Positions 1 to 12,186 of a stretch of 64,000 nucleotides of DNA are shown here, piece after piece. Position numbers and translations under genes: made by a program. The notes beneath the pieces were generated by a model. The model had not been told where the DNA came from. It searched no databases and saw only the letters and a list, made by a program, of their open reading frames with translations. Location of the stretch: NCBI RefSeq assembly GCF_004803755.1, contig NZ_CP032311.1:742501-806500 (forward strand), in the 5' to 3' direction. Each line of letters begins with the position of its first letter. Position 1 is the first letter of the stretch. Source of the stretch: Pseudomonas sp. DG56-2. GTDB taxonomy: Bacteria > Pseudomonadota > Gammaproteobacteria > Pseudomonadales > Pseudomonadaceae.

Positions 1-2521
<2,521 letters not shown>

Positions 2522-2604
2522 GCAAACTCCTCGCGAGGCCACGGCGTCTGGTGCGCCGTATACCTCGGTCAATCAGGCGGTGATTGGTGCGGGCGTGGGT
2601 GGAA

Positions 2605-3750
2605 TCACGCGCCCAGTTCGCGTACCAACGAGTCACGGGTGATCTCGCTGATGGTTTTGGCGCCAGTCAGCACCATGGCCACGCGCATTTCTTTCTCGAA
2701 CAGATCCAGTAGGTTCTTCACGCCGGCTTCACCCGCGGTGGCCAGAGCGTAGAGGAATGCACGGCCGATCAACACGGTGTCTGCGCCCAGGGCAATCATG
2801 CGCACCACATCGAGGCCGCTGCGAATGCCGGAGTCGGCGAGAATCTTCAGGTCGCCTTTCACCGCGTCGGCGATTGCCGGCAGGGCGCGCGCGCTGGACA
2901 GTACGCCGTCGAGTTGGCGGCCGCCGTGGTTGGAGACGACGATGCCGTCGGCACCGAATTTCACCGCATCCTTGGCGTCTTGCGGGTCAAGAATGCCCTT
3001 GATCACCATTGGGCCATCCCAGAACTCGCGGATCCACTCCAGGTCTTTCCAGGAAATCGACGGGTCAAAATTGTTGCCCAGCCAGCCGATGTAGTCGGCA
3101 AGGCCCGTCGGGCTGCCACGGTAGGTGGAGATGTTGCCCAGGTCGTGCGGCTTGCCCAGCAGGCCGACGTCGATGGCCCATTGCGGATGGGTCATGGCCT
3201 GCCAGACGCGACGCAGTGGCGCGTTCGGGCCGCTCATGCCGGAGTGGGCGTCGCGGTAGCGGGCGCCAGGTACCGGCATGTCTACAGTGAATACCAGGGT
3301 GGTAACACCGGCAGCCTTGGCACGTTCCAGGGCGTTGCGCATGAAGCCGCGGTCTTTGAGGACATACAGCTGGAACCACATCGGGCGGTCGATGGCCGGG
3401 GCAACTTCCTCGATCGGGCACACCGAAACGGTCGACATGGTGAACGGGATGCCTTTGGCCGCTGCTGCGCGAGCTGCCTGCACCTCGCCGCGGCGGGCAT
3501 ACATGCCGGTCAGGCCGACCGGTGCCAGGGCCACCGGCATGCTCAGTTTCTCATTGAACAGTTGCGTCTCAAGGCTCAGCTCGGACATGTTTTTCAGCAC
3601 GCGCTGACGCAATGCAATGCTGGCCAGGTCTTCAACGTTGTGACGCAGCGTGTACTCGGCGTAGGCGCCGCCGTCTGCGTAGTGGAAGAGGAACGGCGGC
3701 AGCTTGCGTTGGGCGGCTGCGCGGTAGTCGGTAGAGGCAGAAATGATCAT
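2605..3750 (-). CDS. lldD: L-lactate dehydrogenase, FMN-dependent
   Basis: Membrane-associated flavoenzyme that converts L-lactate to pyruvate with the respiratory chain as acceptor. The 381-residue length is standard for LldD. It is a single FMN-dependent alpha-hydroxy-acid dehydrogenase TIM barrel. Visible family signatures are [12 protein letters not shown] near the N-terminus, [14 protein letters not shown] in the substrate region, and the catalytic-histidine motif [10 protein letters not shown] near residue 275. It lies between lldP (68 bases upstream) and lldE, same strand, so the three form one lactate-use operon. The alternative within the family would be glycolate or mandelate oxidase; the neighbouring permease and LldR-type regulator favour lactate. 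Confidence 0.96.
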   Translation of the reverse strand: MIISASTDYRAAAQRKLPPFLFHYADGGAYAEYTLRHNVEDLASIALRQRVLKNMSELSLETQLFNEKLSMPVALAPVGLTGMYARRGEVQAARAAAAKGIPFTMSTVSVCPIEEVAPAIDRPMWFQLYVLKDRGFMRNALERAKAAGVTTLVFTVDMPVPGARYRDAHSGMSGPNAPLRRVWQAMTHPQWAIDVGLLGKPHDLGNISTYRGSPTGLADYIGWLGNNFDPSISWKDLEWIREFWDGPMVIKGILDPQDAKDAVKFGADGIVVSNHGGRQLDGVLSSARALPAIADAVKGDLKILADSGIRSGLDVVRMIALGADTVLIGRAFLYALATAGEAGVKNLLDLFEKEMRVAMVLTGAKTISEITRDSLVRELGA

Positions 3751-3818
3751 GTGGTCTCGCTGCGTCGATTGAAGGAGCGGATGCCGGGCGCGTTGCAGCG
3801 CGCCCGACCTCTGTCACT

Positions 3819-5486
3819 TTAGTGAACCAGCATGCCGGTCAGCCAATAGGCCTGAATCAAGGTAATCAGGCCGACGATGGTGGCGAAGAACAGGCTGTGC
3901 TTGAGCGTGAAGCGGAACAGATCCGATTCCTTGCCGACCAGGCCGGTGGCTGCGCAAGCTACGGCGATCGACTGAGGCGAGATCATCTTGCCTGTTACGC
4001 CGCCGCTGGTGTTAGCCGCAACCAGCAAGGTGTCATTGACGCCGATCTGGTGCGCAGTCGTTGCCTGCAAGGAGCTGAACAGTGCGTTCGACGAGGTGTC
4101 GGAACCGGTCAGGAATACGCCCAGCCAGCCAAGGAACGGCGAGAAGAATGGGAACGCCGCACCAGTACCAGCCAGTACCAGGGCCATTGTCGACGACATG
4201 CCCGAGTAGTTGGTGACGAAAGCGAAGGCCAGCACCATGCCGATCGACAGAATGGGCCAGCGCAGTTCGAAGAAGGTCTCTTTCAAAGTGGTCAGACCAG
4301 TTTTGAAGTTGATCTTCAGTACCAGCATGGAAATCAGCGCCGAGAAGAAAATCGCGGTACCGGTGGCGGAAATCGGGTCGAGCTTGAATACCGCAGGGAT
4401 TGCCGTTGGGGTTGCGACGATTGGCGCGGTCTTGATCACCAATTGGTCAAGGTGCGGAATCGCGAAGTTGAACACCCAGCTGTACATCGAGCCGCCAGCG
4501 GCGAAGGCCGCCTTGAACGGTTTCAGGGTCCAGATGGTGACCAATACCGTAAGAATCAGGAACGGCGACCAGGCTTTGAAAATCTCGCCGAAGCTGTACG
4601 GCGAAGGCTGGCTGCCACCCCCATTGACCACCGCGGCGCCAACGCTGCCGGTAGCACTGGTGAACGAGCGTTTAGGCTGCCAGACCTTGAGGAACAGGGT
4701 CAGCGAAATCAGGCTGGCCAGGGCCGAGGTGATGTCCGGCAATTCCGGGCCAATGAAGTTCGAGGTGAAGTATTGGGTAACGGCAAAGCTCAGGCCGGCT
4801 ACCAGTGCGGCAGGCCAGGTTTCTTTCACACCGCGCAGGCCGTCCATCATGAACACCAGCCAGAATGGTACGAACAGCGAAAGCAGCGGCAGTTGGCGGC
4901 CGGTCATAGCACCGATCTTGAACGCGTCGATACCCGTTACCTGGCCGGCAACGATGATCGGAATGCCCAAGGCGCCGAACGCCACTGGTGCGGTGTTGGC
5001 AATCAGGCACAAGCCTGCGGCGTATAGCGGGTTGAAACCCAAGCCTACCAGCAGGGCAGCGGTAATGGCCACGGGGGCACCGAACCCAGCTGCACCTTCA
5101 AGGAAGGCACCGAAGCAGAAACCGATCAGCAACACCTGCAGACGTTGGTCGTCGGTGATCGACAGTACCGAGCTGCGGATAACTTCGAACTGACCGCTCT
5201 TGACCGTCAGTTTGTAGAGGAACACCGCGGCAACGATGATCCAGGCAATCGGCCACAGGCCATAGGCAAAACCGTATCCGGCGGCGGCAATCGCCATGTC
5301 GGCGGGCATCTGGAAAGCGAAGATCGCTACCAGGATCGACAGGCCCAGCGTGATGCTGCCGGCCACGTGACCCTTGAGGCGGAACACCGCCAAGGCAAGG
5401 AAGAAGAATACGATCGGGATGACTGCCGCCAGTGCGGACAGGCCAAGACTACCAAGCGGACTGTAGAGCTGTTGCCAGGTTTGCAT
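3819..5486 (-). CDS. lldP: L-lactate permease
   Basis: Inner-membrane lactate (and glycolate) transporter of the LctP family; 555 residues is the usual size. The sequence is mostly hydrophobic, with a dozen or more predicted membrane spans, starting with a helix rich in Leu, Val and Phe at about residues 12-38. Typical LctP stretches are [12 protein letters not shown] near residue 130 and [10 protein letters not shown] near 460. It is first in the lldP-lldD-lldE operon. The leader holds an A-rich AACAACAA element just before the ribosome-binding site and, further up, the LldR-type operator, so both transcriptional induction by lactate and Hfq/Crc repression are plausible. Confidence 0.96.
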   Translation of the reverse strand: MQTWQQLYSPLGSLGLSALAAVIPIVFFFLALAVFRLKGHVAGSITLGLSILVAIFAFQMPADMAIAAAGYGFAYGLWPIAWIIVAAVFLYKLTVKSGQFEVIRSSVLSITDDQRLQVLLIGFCFGAFLEGAAGFGAPVAITAALLVGLGFNPLYAAGLCLIANTAPVAFGALGIPIIVAGQVTGIDAFKIGAMTGRQLPLLSLFVPFWLVFMMDGLRGVKETWPAALVAGLSFAVTQYFTSNFIGPELPDITSALASLISLTLFLKVWQPKRSFTSATGSVGAAVVNGGGSQPSPYSFGEIFKAWSPFLILTVLVTIWTLKPFKAAFAAGGSMYSWVFNFAIPHLDQLVIKTAPIVATPTAIPAVFKLDPISATGTAIFFSALISMLVLKINFKTGLTTLKETFFELRWPILSIGMVLAFAFVTNYSGMSSTMALVLAGTGAAFPFFSPFLGWLGVFLTGSDTSSNALFSSLQATTAHQIGVNDTLLVAANTSGGVTGKMISPQSIAVACAATGLVGKESDLFRFTLKHSLFFATIVGLITLIQAYWLTGMLVH

Positions 5487-5502
5487 ATGGGGTGGCCCCT
5501 AA

Positions 5503-5510
5503 TTGTTGTT
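5503..5510 (-). promoter_or_regulatory. A-rich (CA) motif in the lldP leader
   Basis: The minus strand reads AACAACAA, a full match to the AAnAAnAA motif bound by Hfq with Crc in pseudomonads. It ends about 16 bases before the lldP ATG, directly beside the purine-rich ribosome-binding region. This is where Hfq/Crc blocks initiation at known targets. Its function here is inferred. Confidence 0.5.
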
Positions 5511-5530
5511 GGTCAGCATTGATATTGGAT

Positions 5531-5547
5531 AATTGGTAAGACCAATT
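5531..5547. promoter_or_regulatory. LldR-type operator between lldP and lldR
   Basis: AATTGGTAAGACCAATT is a perfect inverted repeat (7-base arms, 3-base centre) and fits the TnGTnnnACnA pattern of FadR-subfamily GntR regulators. Escherichia coli LldR sites have the same AATTGG...CCAATT arms. It lies in the 254-base gap between divergent lldP and lldR, so one bound dimer could control both. Confidence 0.8.
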
Positions 5548-5740
5548 TACAATGTCGAGGCGCTAGGTTAAAAGCCTCTCTGTGGGTGTGTCAATTTGTC
5601 CCAAGAATTCTTTTGTAAGCCCGAAGGGTGGAATAGGGGTCTGAGCGGTAGGGAAAGTTGCTATCTGATGGGTGTCGCCAAGGTGCGGATAGGCCAGAAT
5701 AGACAGCCCCGAACGCACTCGGGATCGTGGAGAGCATGTG

Positions 5741-6508
5741 ATGGTTTTTGATCAAGTCCGCCAACGCCGTTTGTCCGACGATATTGTCGACCGGCTTGAG
5801 GGGATGATTCTTGAGGGCACTTTGACTGCCGGGCAGCGCCTGCCAGCTGAGCGGGCATTGGCCGAGCAGTTCGGCGTGTCACGGCCTTCGCTGCGTGAGG
5901 CGATCCAGAAACTGGTGGCCAAGGGGCTGCTGGTCAGTCGTCAGGGTGGTGGCAACTACGTGTCTGATTCCCTGGGGGCCACGTTCAGCGATCCGTTACT
6001 GCAACTGCTGGAAAGCAACCCTGAAGCGCAGCGCGATTTGCTGGAGTTTCGGCATACCTTGGAGGCATCGTGCGCGTATTACGCGGCGATGCGTGCGACC
6101 GAGCCCGATCGTCAGCGGCTCAAGGCAGCGTTCGATGCCCTGCAGGATTGCTACACCCGCCAGGGCGAAGTCAGTCGTGTCGAGGAAGGCGCGGCCGATG
6201 CTCGCTTCCATCTGGCGATTGCCGAGGCCAGCCACAATGCCGTGTTGCTTCACACCATTCGTGGTCTTTTCGATTTGCTCAAGCGTAACGTGGTGACCAA
6301 CATCGGCGGCATGTACAAACAGCGCGAGGAAACGCGCGACATGTTGATCAATCAGCACCGCGATCTTTACCTGGCAATCGTCGAAGGGCGTGCCAATGAT
6401 GCGCGAGAAGTCTCCAGCCAGCACATTTTGTATGTGCAGGAGGTGCTCGACGAGGTGCGCCAGGAAGTGCAGCGAACGGCGCGTGCGGAGCGGCGTAGCG
6501 GACGTTGA
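5741..6508 (+). CDS. lldR: GntR/FadR-family lactate regulator
   Basis: Transcription factor expected to repress lldPDE until lactate binds. It has an N-terminal winged helix-turn-helix (AERALAEQFGVSRPSLREAI, about residues 28-47) and an all-helical FCD effector domain with the metal-site residues of that family spread over about 90-225. About 255 residues, the normal size. GTG (5738) and ATG (5741) are adjacent in frame; GGAGAG at 5729-5734 is spaced better for the ATG. It is divergent from lldP, with a perfect palindromic operator in the shared gap. The closely related regulator PdhR is the main alternative; the context favours LldR. Confidence 0.9.
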   Translation: MVFDQVRQRRLSDDIVDRLEGMILEGTLTAGQRLPAERALAEQFGVSRPSLREAIQKLVAKGLLVSRQGGGNYVSDSLGATFSDPLLQLLESNPEAQRDLLEFRHTLEASCAYYAAMRATEPDRQRLKAAFDALQDCYTRQGEVSRVEEGAADARFHLAIAEASHNAVLLHTIRGLFDLLKRNVVTNIGGMYKQREETRDMLINQHRDLYLAIVEGRANDAREVSSQHILYVQEVLDEVRQEVQRTARAERRSGR

Positions 6509-6511
6509 AGC

Positions 6512-6589
6512 AATCGCGGGGCAAGCCTGCTCCCACCAGAATCATACAACTCCGGTGAGAGCGGGCCAGCCCCGCGATGATAAGGCCGG
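6512..6589. repeat. Inverted pair of REP-like palindromes
   Basis: Two copies of a pseudomonad REP-type unit in opposite orientation: ATCGCGGGGC at 6513-6522 followed by AAGCCTGCTCCCACC, and its mirror GCCCCGCGAT at 6569-6578 preceded by GAGAGCGGGCCA. They sit between the converging ends of lldR and smpB, a usual place for such elements. Confidence 0.75.
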
Positions 6590-6601
6590 TTCAGACCGAA
6601 A

Positions 6602-7084
6602 TCAGTCTTCCTTGCCTTTGTTGCGTACCGCGCGTTGCAGTTCGCGGTTGGAATCGCGCTCGCGCTGGGTGTCGCGCTTGTCGTATTCCTTCTTGCCCTT
6701 GCCCAGTGCGATCTCGCACTTGATCAAGTGCTTGCTCCAGTAGATCGACAAGGCCACGCAGGTGTAGCCCTTTTGCTGCACGGCAGCATACAGGCGTTCC
6801 AGCTCGCGTCGATTGAGCAGCAGTTTTCGGGTGCGTGTAGGGTCGGCGATGACGTGCGTACTGGCAGCCGTCAGTGGCGTGATATGGCTGCCCATCAGCC
6901 AGGCCTCGCCATCTTTGAGCACCACATAGCTGTCAGTCAGATGCGCCTTGCCGGCACGCAGACTTTTTACTTCCCAACCGGACAGGACCAATCCGGCCTC
7001 GAACTTGTGTTCGATGAAGTAATCGTGTCGCGCCTTTTTATTCTGCGCGATGGTCCCTGTCGGATGTTTCTTTTGTTTAGCCAT
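6602..7084 (-). CDS. smpB: SsrA-binding protein SmpB
   Basis: Binds tmRNA and brings it to stalled ribosomes for trans-translation. 160 residues, normal length. It begins MAKQKKHP and contains the conserved core motifs [19 protein letters not shown] and GSHITPL, with the basic C-terminal tail ([14 protein letters not shown]) that enters the empty mRNA channel. A longer open frame continues upstream, but the ATG at 7082-7084 gives the family length. A TATAAT at 7094-7099 on this strand is a likely -10 element. Divergent from a symporter gene; ratA, rnfH, bamE and recN nearby echo the arrangement seen in enterobacteria. Confidence 0.97.
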   Translation of the reverse strand: MAKQKKHPTGTIAQNKKARHDYFIEHKFEAGLVLSGWEVKSLRAGKAHLTDSYVVLKDGEAWLMGSHITPLTAASTHVIADPTRTRKLLLNRRELERLYAAVQQKGYTCVALSIYWSKHLIKCEIALGKGKKEYDKRDTQRERDSNRELQRAVRNKGKED

Positions 7085-7200
7085 AGGGGCGGCATTATAG
7101 GCAGTCGTGGCGCTGTCGGCTATGGGGTAGCAGTGCGCTTGAGCCTGCGAGTTGAATCCCGGACAATGCGCGCTCTTTTTTTCCACAGTTGAGCGTGTTG

Positions 7201-8604
7201 ATGTCGACGGACAAGGTTTCTGTCCATGGTGGCTGGGCCAGTCGCTGGGTATTTGTACTGGCGGCAACCGGCGCCGCGGTAGGTCTGGGGAGTATCTGGA
7301 AGTTCCCCTACATGGTCGGCGTCTATGGTGGCGGTGCGTTCGTTCTGGTGTTCCTCGCCTGTATCGCGCTGATCGGCATACCGGTGATGCTGGCCGAGAC
7401 CCTGATTGGTCGTCGCACCCGGCAAAGTCCAGCCAACGCCCTGCGCGATCTGGCGCTGGAGGCCGGGCATTCGCCGCGCTGGTCGTGGTGGGCATTTGCC
7501 GGAATGGTAACGGCGCTGTTGATCCTGTCTTTCTACAGTGTGGTGGGCGGCTGGTCGTTCGACTACATCATCAATATGGGCAAAGGTGACTTTCAGGGGG
7601 TAACGGCTGACCAGGTCGGCGGCTACTTCAAAGACGTAATCAGCGACCCTTGGCGGCTGGTGCTTTGGCACAGCCTGTTCATGCTGCTTTCAGCCCTGGT
7701 CATTGCCCGTGGCGTAGTGGCGGGGCTGGAGAAAAGCTTGCGAATCATGATGCCGTTGCTGTTCCTGCTGCTGGTGATTCTCCTGGGCTACAGTCTGACC
7801 ACCGGGCACTTCATGCAGGGCCTGCATTTCATGTTCGACTTCGATACCTCGCGTCTGCTCGATGGCTTGCTGCCTGCCATGGGGCACGCCTTCTTCTCGT
7901 TGAGTGTCGGTGTCGGTTCGCTGTTGATCTATGGGGCCTACATGCCCAAGGATGCGTCTATCGGTGGCACCATCGTCGCGGTAGCGCTGTTGGATACTTT
8001 CGTTTCGTTGCTTGCCGGTCTGGCCTTGTTTCCTATCGTGTTCGCGGCCGGGCTCAACCCCAGTGAAGGGCCTGGCTTGATGTTTGTTGCCTTGCCATTT
8101 GCCTTCGGAAATGTGGCCTTTGGCCAATTGATGGGCGTCGTATTCTTTGTTTTAGTAGCAGTGGCAGCCTGGAGTTCGGCAATTTCTCTGCTCGAACCCA
8201 TGGTGGCTTACCTGGTCGAGCGTACCGGAGTTCGGCGCGGCTGGATCACCACTTGGCTGGCATTGAGTTGCTGGCTGGTTGGCCTGGGGACGGTGTTTTC
8301 GTTCAATATCTGGCAGCAGGCACGCTTTTTCGTGAACGACGACAGTGGTTTTCAGCTCTACCAATGGGGTGTGAGTGGTGGGCTGGACTTCTTCGGCGTT
8401 ATCGACTTTTTCACCTCGCGGATCATGTTGCCGCTGGGTGGTTTGTGCTTTGTGGTATTCGCTGGTTGGATCATGGGGCGAGAAGCGGTGCGCGATGAGT
8501 TGGCGATGCGCAGCCCGCTGCTGTTTGCTCTGACCTTCTTCTTGATGCGCTATGTGGCGCCCCTCGGCATTCTGATTGTATTTGCCGCTCAGCTTTGGAA
8601 ATGA
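7201..8604 (+). CDS. Sodium-dependent symporter, NSS/SNF family
   Basis: Inner-membrane Na+-coupled uptake protein, probably for amino acids or related compounds; the substrate cannot be read from the sequence. 467 residues with about 11-12 hydrophobic segments. The first helix carries the family signature [17 protein letters not shown], which forms part of the sodium and substrate site. Starts at TTG 7189 and ATG 7201 are in frame; ATG at 7201 is preferred because it is stronger and the protein then begins [16 protein letters not shown], as family members do. It separates smpB from ratA, which are adjacent in enterobacteria. It ends 7 bases before ratA, so they may be co-transcribed. Confidence 0.9.
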   Translation: MSTDKVSVHGGWASRWVFVLAATGAAVGLGSIWKFPYMVGVYGGGAFVLVFLACIALIGIPVMLAETLIGRRTRQSPANALRDLALEAGHSPRWSWWAFAGMVTALLILSFYSVVGGWSFDYIINMGKGDFQGVTADQVGGYFKDVISDPWRLVLWHSLFMLLSALVIARGVVAGLEKSLRIMMPLLFLLLVILLGYSLTTGHFMQGLHFMFDFDTSRLLDGLLPAMGHAFFSLSVGVGSLLIYGAYMPKDASIGGTIVAVALLDTFVSLLAGLALFPIVFAAGLNPSEGPGLMFVALPFAFGNVAFGQLMGVVFFVLVAVAAWSSAISLLEPMVAYLVERTGVRRGWITTWLALSCWLVGLGTVFSFNIWQQARFFVNDDSGFQLYQWGVSGGLDFFGVIDFFTSRIMLPLGGLCFVVFAGWIMGREAVRDELAMRSPLLFALTFFLMRYVAPLGILIVFAAQLWK

Positions 8605-8611
8605 TGCTCGG

Positions 8612-9046
8612 ATGACTACCCATATTCAACGCTCGGCCTTACTGCCCTATCCCGCCCAGGCGCTGTACGACCTGGTCAATGATGTTGCGCGGTATCCGGA
8701 GTTTCTGCCGTGGTGTTCCTCCACCACCGTGCTGGAAGAGAGCGACACGCTGATGCGTGCCAGCCTGGAAGCGGCCAAGGGTGGCATGAGCCAGAAGTTC
8801 GTTACTCGCAATGTACTGGTGCCGGGTCAATCGATCGAGATGAATCTGGAAGAGGGGCCGTTCAATCAGTTGCATGGCTTGTGGGTCTTCAAGCCATTGG
8901 GTGAGAAGGCCTGCAAAATCAGCCTGGATCTGTCGTTCGATTACGCCGGGCCATTGGTGCGGGCAACGTTGGGTCCGATCTTCAATCAGGCAGCCAACAC
9001 CCTGGTAGACGCGTTTTGTCAGCGAGCCAAGCAACTTGCAGGTTGA
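8612..9046 (+). CDS. ratA: RatA/Coq10-type START-domain protein
   Basis: 144-residue member of the polyketide cyclase/START family that includes E. coli RatA (reported to interfere with ribosome subunit joining) and mitochondrial Coq10 (quinone binding). Recognisable features are the opening YPAQALYDLVNDVARYPEF, the WCSSTTVLE strand and the closing helix LVDAFCQRAKQLAG. ATG at 8612 gives the usual length; a longer reading frame from 8576 would run into the symporter gene. The last 11 bases overlap rnfH, suggesting translational coupling. Whether it acts on ribosomes or on quinone is not decided by the sequence. Confidence 0.9.
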   Translation: MTTHIQRSALLPYPAQALYDLVNDVARYPEFLPWCSSTTVLEESDTLMRASLEAAKGGMSQKFVTRNVLVPGQSIEMNLEEGPFNQLHGLWVFKPLGEKACKISLDLSFDYAGPLVRATLGPIFNQAANTLVDAFCQRAKQLAG

Positions 9047-9338
9047 AGTGGCCTACGCCACGGCCGAGCAGCAGTGGCTGCTGACGGTGGATGTTGCCCC
9101 CGGCACTACGTTGCGTGAAGCCGTGCGCTTGTCGGGCGTTGCCGAGCAGGTGCCGGGACTGGATATAAACGCGTGCCCGCTCGGCATCTTCGGCAAGGTT
9201 GTCCGTGATGCTGATCAACAGGTGGTTGTGGCGGGTGATCGAATCGAACTGTACAGGCCCTTGCTGATCGACCCCAAGGAGGTGCGCAAACAGCGGGCCG
9301 ACAAGGTGGCAAGAGTGTTCAAGAAGGCCAAGCGCTGA
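9036..9338 (+). CDS. rnfH: RnfH/RatB family ubiquitin-fold protein
   Basis: About 100-residue beta-grasp protein of the UPF0125/RnfH family, found next to ratA in many gammaproteobacteria; its biochemical role is not established. It shows the family motifs VDVAPGTTLREAV and CPLGIFGKVV, then DRIELYRPLLIDPKEVRKQRA. No ATG or GTG lies between the upstream in-frame stop at 9006 and the conserved start, so TTG at 9036 is the likely initiator and overlaps the end of ratA by 11 bases. A bidirectional terminator follows at 9346. Confidence 0.88.
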   Translation: MQVEVAYATAEQQWLLTVDVAPGTTLREAVRLSGVAEQVPGLDINACPLGIFGKVVRDADQQVVVAGDRIELYRPLLIDPKEVRKQRADKVARVFKKAKR

Positions 9339-9345
9339 AACGCAA

Positions 9346-9370
9346 AAAAGCCCGGAAGATCCGGGCTTTT
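9346..9370. terminator. Bidirectional intrinsic terminator, rnfH/bamE
   Basis: AAAAGCCCGG, a five-base loop, then CCGGGCTTTT. It has a T-run on both strands and serves the converging rnfH and bamE genes. Confidence 0.9.
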
Positions 9371-9387
9371 CTTTGTCTGCAATAGGG

Positions 9388-9924
9388 TTATTGCGGCGAG
9401 GTTTCGATCGGTGCAGGGGTCGGTACTGGAATCGCTTCGATAGTATCGACTTCGCGCTGGATCTTTTCTTCCAGGGAACCTGGCTTGGCCGGGGTTTCCT
9501 TGACTTGTTCCGCAGACTCGGTAGTACCTGGCTGTGCTGGGCTGACGCTGGTGTCGCCGCTGCCTCCGAGGATTTCCTGATCGCGGCTTACGCCCGGCAT
9601 GAAGTCGCCGGACAAGCTCACCAGCTGATCGCTTTCATTGAAGAAAATACTCATGCGTTCCTGCTGGCGTTGACCGCCGCCAGGCTGCAGGCTGTACAGG
9701 TAATCCCAACGATTGGTATGGAATGTATCCTGGATCAGGGGGTTGCCCATGATAAACCGTACTTGCCGACGGGTCATTCCGGGGCGTAATTGGTCTATCA
9801 TGTCTTGCGTGACGACATTGCCCTGCTGGATGTCGATTTTGTAAACCCCGGGGAACGAGCAACCGGCGAGTGCGAGCAGTCCCACAAAGGTGAGGCTGGT
9901 TAGCAAGAGCTTGGTGTTTTGCAT
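9388..9924 (-). CDS. bamE: Outer-membrane assembly lipoprotein BamE (OmlA/SmpA)
   Basis: Small lipoprotein of the BAM complex, which inserts beta-barrel proteins into the outer membrane. 178 residues. The lipoprotein signal peptide ends in the lipobox LAGC with Cys22 as the lipidated residue. The BamE fold follows (about 25-115), with [19 protein letters not shown], and then a Pro/Glu-rich tail that is longer than in E. coli, as is usual for Pseudomonas OmlA. The start is the ATG at 9922-9924, which places the signal peptide correctly. Divergent from fur across 97 bases, the same arrangement known for omlA-fur in other pseudomonads. Confidence 0.95.
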   Translation of the reverse strand: MQNTKLLLTSLTFVGLLALAGCSFPGVYKIDIQQGNVVTQDMIDQLRPGMTRRQVRFIMGNPLIQDTFHTNRWDYLYSLQPGGGQRQQERMSIFFNESDQLVSLSGDFMPGVSRDQEILGGSGDTSVSPAQPGTTESAEQVKETPAKPGSLEEKIQREVDTIEAIPVPTPAPIETSPQ

Positions 9925-10021
9925 CGGTGGGCGACTTCCACTATCTTGGCTGGACAACGTAAACCCCGATCATACCCGTATTCAGAGAAGCTGCGAAGCA
10001 GCATCGGCGAGAAAGCTGACC

Positions 10022-10426
10022 ATGGTTGAAAATAGCGAACTGCGCAAAGCCGGTCTCAAGGTGACACTGCCTCGAGTTAAAATTCTACAGATGCTCGACT
10101 CTACCGAGCAGCGTCACATGAGTGCTGAGGATGTCTACAAGGCGCTGATGGAGGCGGGCGAGGATGTCGGTCTGGCCACGGTTTACCGTGTTCTGACCCA
10201 GTTCGAAGCCGCTGGCCTGGTCGTGCGCCACAACTTCGACGGCGGTCATGCCGTGTTCGAGCTAGCCGACGGTGGCCACCACGACCATATGGTCAACGTG
10301 GAATCTGGCGAGGTTATCGAGTTCTTCGATAGCGAAATCGAAAAGCGCCAGAAAGAAATCGTCGCCGAGCATGGCTTCGAACTGGTTGACCATAATTTGG
10401 TCCTGTACGTGCGCAAGAAAAGATAA
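10022..10426 (+). CDS. fur: Ferric uptake regulator Fur
   Basis: Iron-dependent repressor, 134 residues. It has an N-terminal winged helix (VGLATVYRVLTQFEAAGLV, about 49-67) and a C-terminal dimer/metal domain with HHDH at 86-89 and H/E ligands further on. The translated protein has no cysteine at all: position 92, after HHDHM, is Asn where many Fur proteins have Cys. Pseudomonad Fur proteins already lack the full four-cysteine zinc site. The ATG at 10022 gives the family length. Divergent from bamE and followed by its own terminator. A likely target, the PrrF RNA, is at the far end of this window. Confidence 0.97.
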   Translation: MVENSELRKAGLKVTLPRVKILQMLDSTEQRHMSAEDVYKALMEAGEDVGLATVYRVLTQFEAAGLVVRHNFDGGHAVFELADGGHHDHMVNVESGEVIEFFDSEIEKRQKEIVAEHGFELVDHNLVLYVRKKR

Positions 10427-10452
10427 GTAACACTTCTTGCAGTACAGCATCG

Positions 10453-10474
10453 AAGGCGACCCAAGGGTCGCCTT
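10453..10474. terminator. Terminator hairpin between fur and recN
   Basis: AAGGCGACCC, AA, GGGTCGCCTT: ten-base-pair stem between converging fur and recN. The T-tract is short on both strands. Confidence 0.75.
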
Positions 10475-10488
10475 TGTGCTTTCTGCGC

Positions 10489-12162
10489 TCAGGCCTTGCT
10501 GGTGACCACCATTTTGCGAGCATGAGCCAGGGATTCCTTCGTCAGGTCGATGCCGCCGAGCATCCTGGCTACCTCCTCTATACGTTCGCGCTTGCCCAGG
10601 CTGGCCACGGCCGTATGGGTGGCTTCGCTGTTGCGCACTTTATGCACAAACAGGTGGTGATGGCCTTGAGCGGCCACCTGTGGCAGGTGCGTTACTGTCA
10701 GCACTTGGCCGCGCTCACCTAAGCGGCGCAGCAATTGCCCGACGATTTCGGCAGTAGGGCCACCGATACCCACGTCGACTTCGTCGAATACCAGCGTCGG
10801 GATGCGCGAGGTTTGCGCGGTGATAACCTGGATGGCCAGGCTGATGCGGGAGAGTTCGCCCCCGGAGACAACCTTGGCCAGTCCCTTGAGGGGTTGGCCG
10901 GGGTTGGCGCTGACCAGCAACTCGACCTGCTCAAGGCCGTGTGGCGACAGCTCGTCGCCAGCATTTACATGCAGTTCGATGCAGAATCGGCCACCGGGCA
11001 TGCCCAGTCGCTGAATTTCCTGCTCGACCGCGGCGGACAATTGACCGGCAGCCTGACCGCGCAGAGCGCTAAGCTCGCTGGCCTTGTCCTGATAGTGGCG
11101 CGCAAAAGCGGCCAATTCTTCACCCAGGCGCTCGATCGATTCGTCGCTGGCATTGAGGCCTTCAAGCTCTTCCATCAATTGTTGCTGAAGGGTGGCCAGT
11201 TCGGTGGGGTGCACGCGGTGCTTGCGGGCAAGGGTATAGATGCTGTCGAGCCGCTCTTCGAGCTGTTGCAGGCGCGCGGGGTCGGCGTCGAAGTGATCAA
11301 GAAAGCGATTGAGCTCGCCGACCGCTTCTTCAACTTGAATTTGGGCGCTGGCAATCATATTGGCAGCCTCGCCGAGCGCCTTCGGTGCATTTTGCACTGC
11401 GGTCAGGCGGTTGAGGCTGGCGGTCAGGGCGCTGAGCACATTGCCGGAGTCGTTCTCGCTGCAGTGGTCGATCACCTGGCGGCAAATGCCGAATAGCGCC
11501 TCGGCATTGGTCAGGTTCTTGTGCTCCTGTTCCAGTTGCTCCAGTTCATTCTCACCCAGGCCAAGATTGTCGAGTTCTTCGAGCTGGTAGCTGAGCAACT
11601 GCTGCTGGGCTCGTTGCTCGTCACCGGAGTTGGACAGTCGCTCCAGTTCCTGGCGTGTTTGCCGCCAGCGTTGGGCTGCCAGCTGTACCTGGCGGGCGAG
11701 GTCGGTAGCGCCTGCGTATTCGTCCAGCAGACGACGATGGGTGTCGGCCTTGAGCAGCGACTGGTGCTCGTGCTGGCTGTGAATATCGATCAGCAGCTCG
11801 CCGAGGGCCTTGAGGTCGCCGAGCGGGCAGGGGGTGCCATTGATGTAGCCACGGCTGCGACCTTCGGCGGTGATTACCCGGCGCAGGATGCACGGGCCAT
11901 CGTGGTCAAGGTCGCGCTCGGCCAGCCAGGTGCGGGCTTCGGGGATATCGATGAGGTCGAAGGTGGCCAGGATGTCAGCCTTGTCGGCGCCGGGGCGGAC
12001 CACGCCGCTGTCGGCGCGATCACCCAGGGTCAGGCCCAGGGCGTCGAGCATGATCGATTTGCCGGCCCCGGTTTCACCGGTAATGACGCTCATCCCGCGC
12101 GCGAGCTCGAGGTCAAGGTGTTCGACGATGGCGTAGTTGTGTACGGACAGGTGCACCAGCAT
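10489..12162 (-). CDS. recN: DNA repair protein RecN
   Basis: SMC-like ATPase used in double-strand break repair. 557 residues, family-typical. It starts MLVHLSVHNYAIVEHL, with Walker A GETGAGKS at 29-36. The middle is a long coiled coil rich in Gln, Glu and Leu (about 160-360). The C-terminal half carries the ABC signature region KVVSGGELSRISLA and the Walker B LVFDEVDVGIGG. A LexA-type box lies 25 bases upstream of the start codon, so SOS induction is expected. It converges on fur. Confidence 0.97.
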   Translation of the reverse strand: MLVHLSVHNYAIVEHLDLELARGMSVITGETGAGKSIMLDALGLTLGDRADSGVVRPGADKADILATFDLIDIPEARTWLAERDLDHDGPCILRRVITAEGRSRGYINGTPCPLGDLKALGELLIDIHSQHEHQSLLKADTHRRLLDEYAGATDLARQVQLAAQRWRQTRQELERLSNSGDEQRAQQQLLSYQLEELDNLGLGENELEQLEQEHKNLTNAEALFGICRQVIDHCSENDSGNVLSALTASLNRLTAVQNAPKALGEAANMIASAQIQVEEAVGELNRFLDHFDADPARLQQLEERLDSIYTLARKHRVHPTELATLQQQLMEELEGLNASDESIERLGEELAAFARHYQDKASELSALRGQAAGQLSAAVEQEIQRLGMPGGRFCIELHVNAGDELSPHGLEQVELLVSANPGQPLKGLAKVVSGGELSRISLAIQVITAQTSRIPTLVFDEVDVGIGGPTAEIVGQLLRRLGERGQVLTVTHLPQVAAQGHHHLFVHKVRNSEATHTAVASLGKRERIEEVARMLGGIDLTKESLAHARKMVVTSKA

Positions 12163-12186
12163 TGGGGCGGCTCCCAGGCGTTAAGT

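Noticed and set aside
7085..7495. Upstream extension of smpB to 297 codons
   Set aside because: The extra part covers the divergent symporter gene and lacks SmpB similarity; the ATG at 7084 gives the family length.
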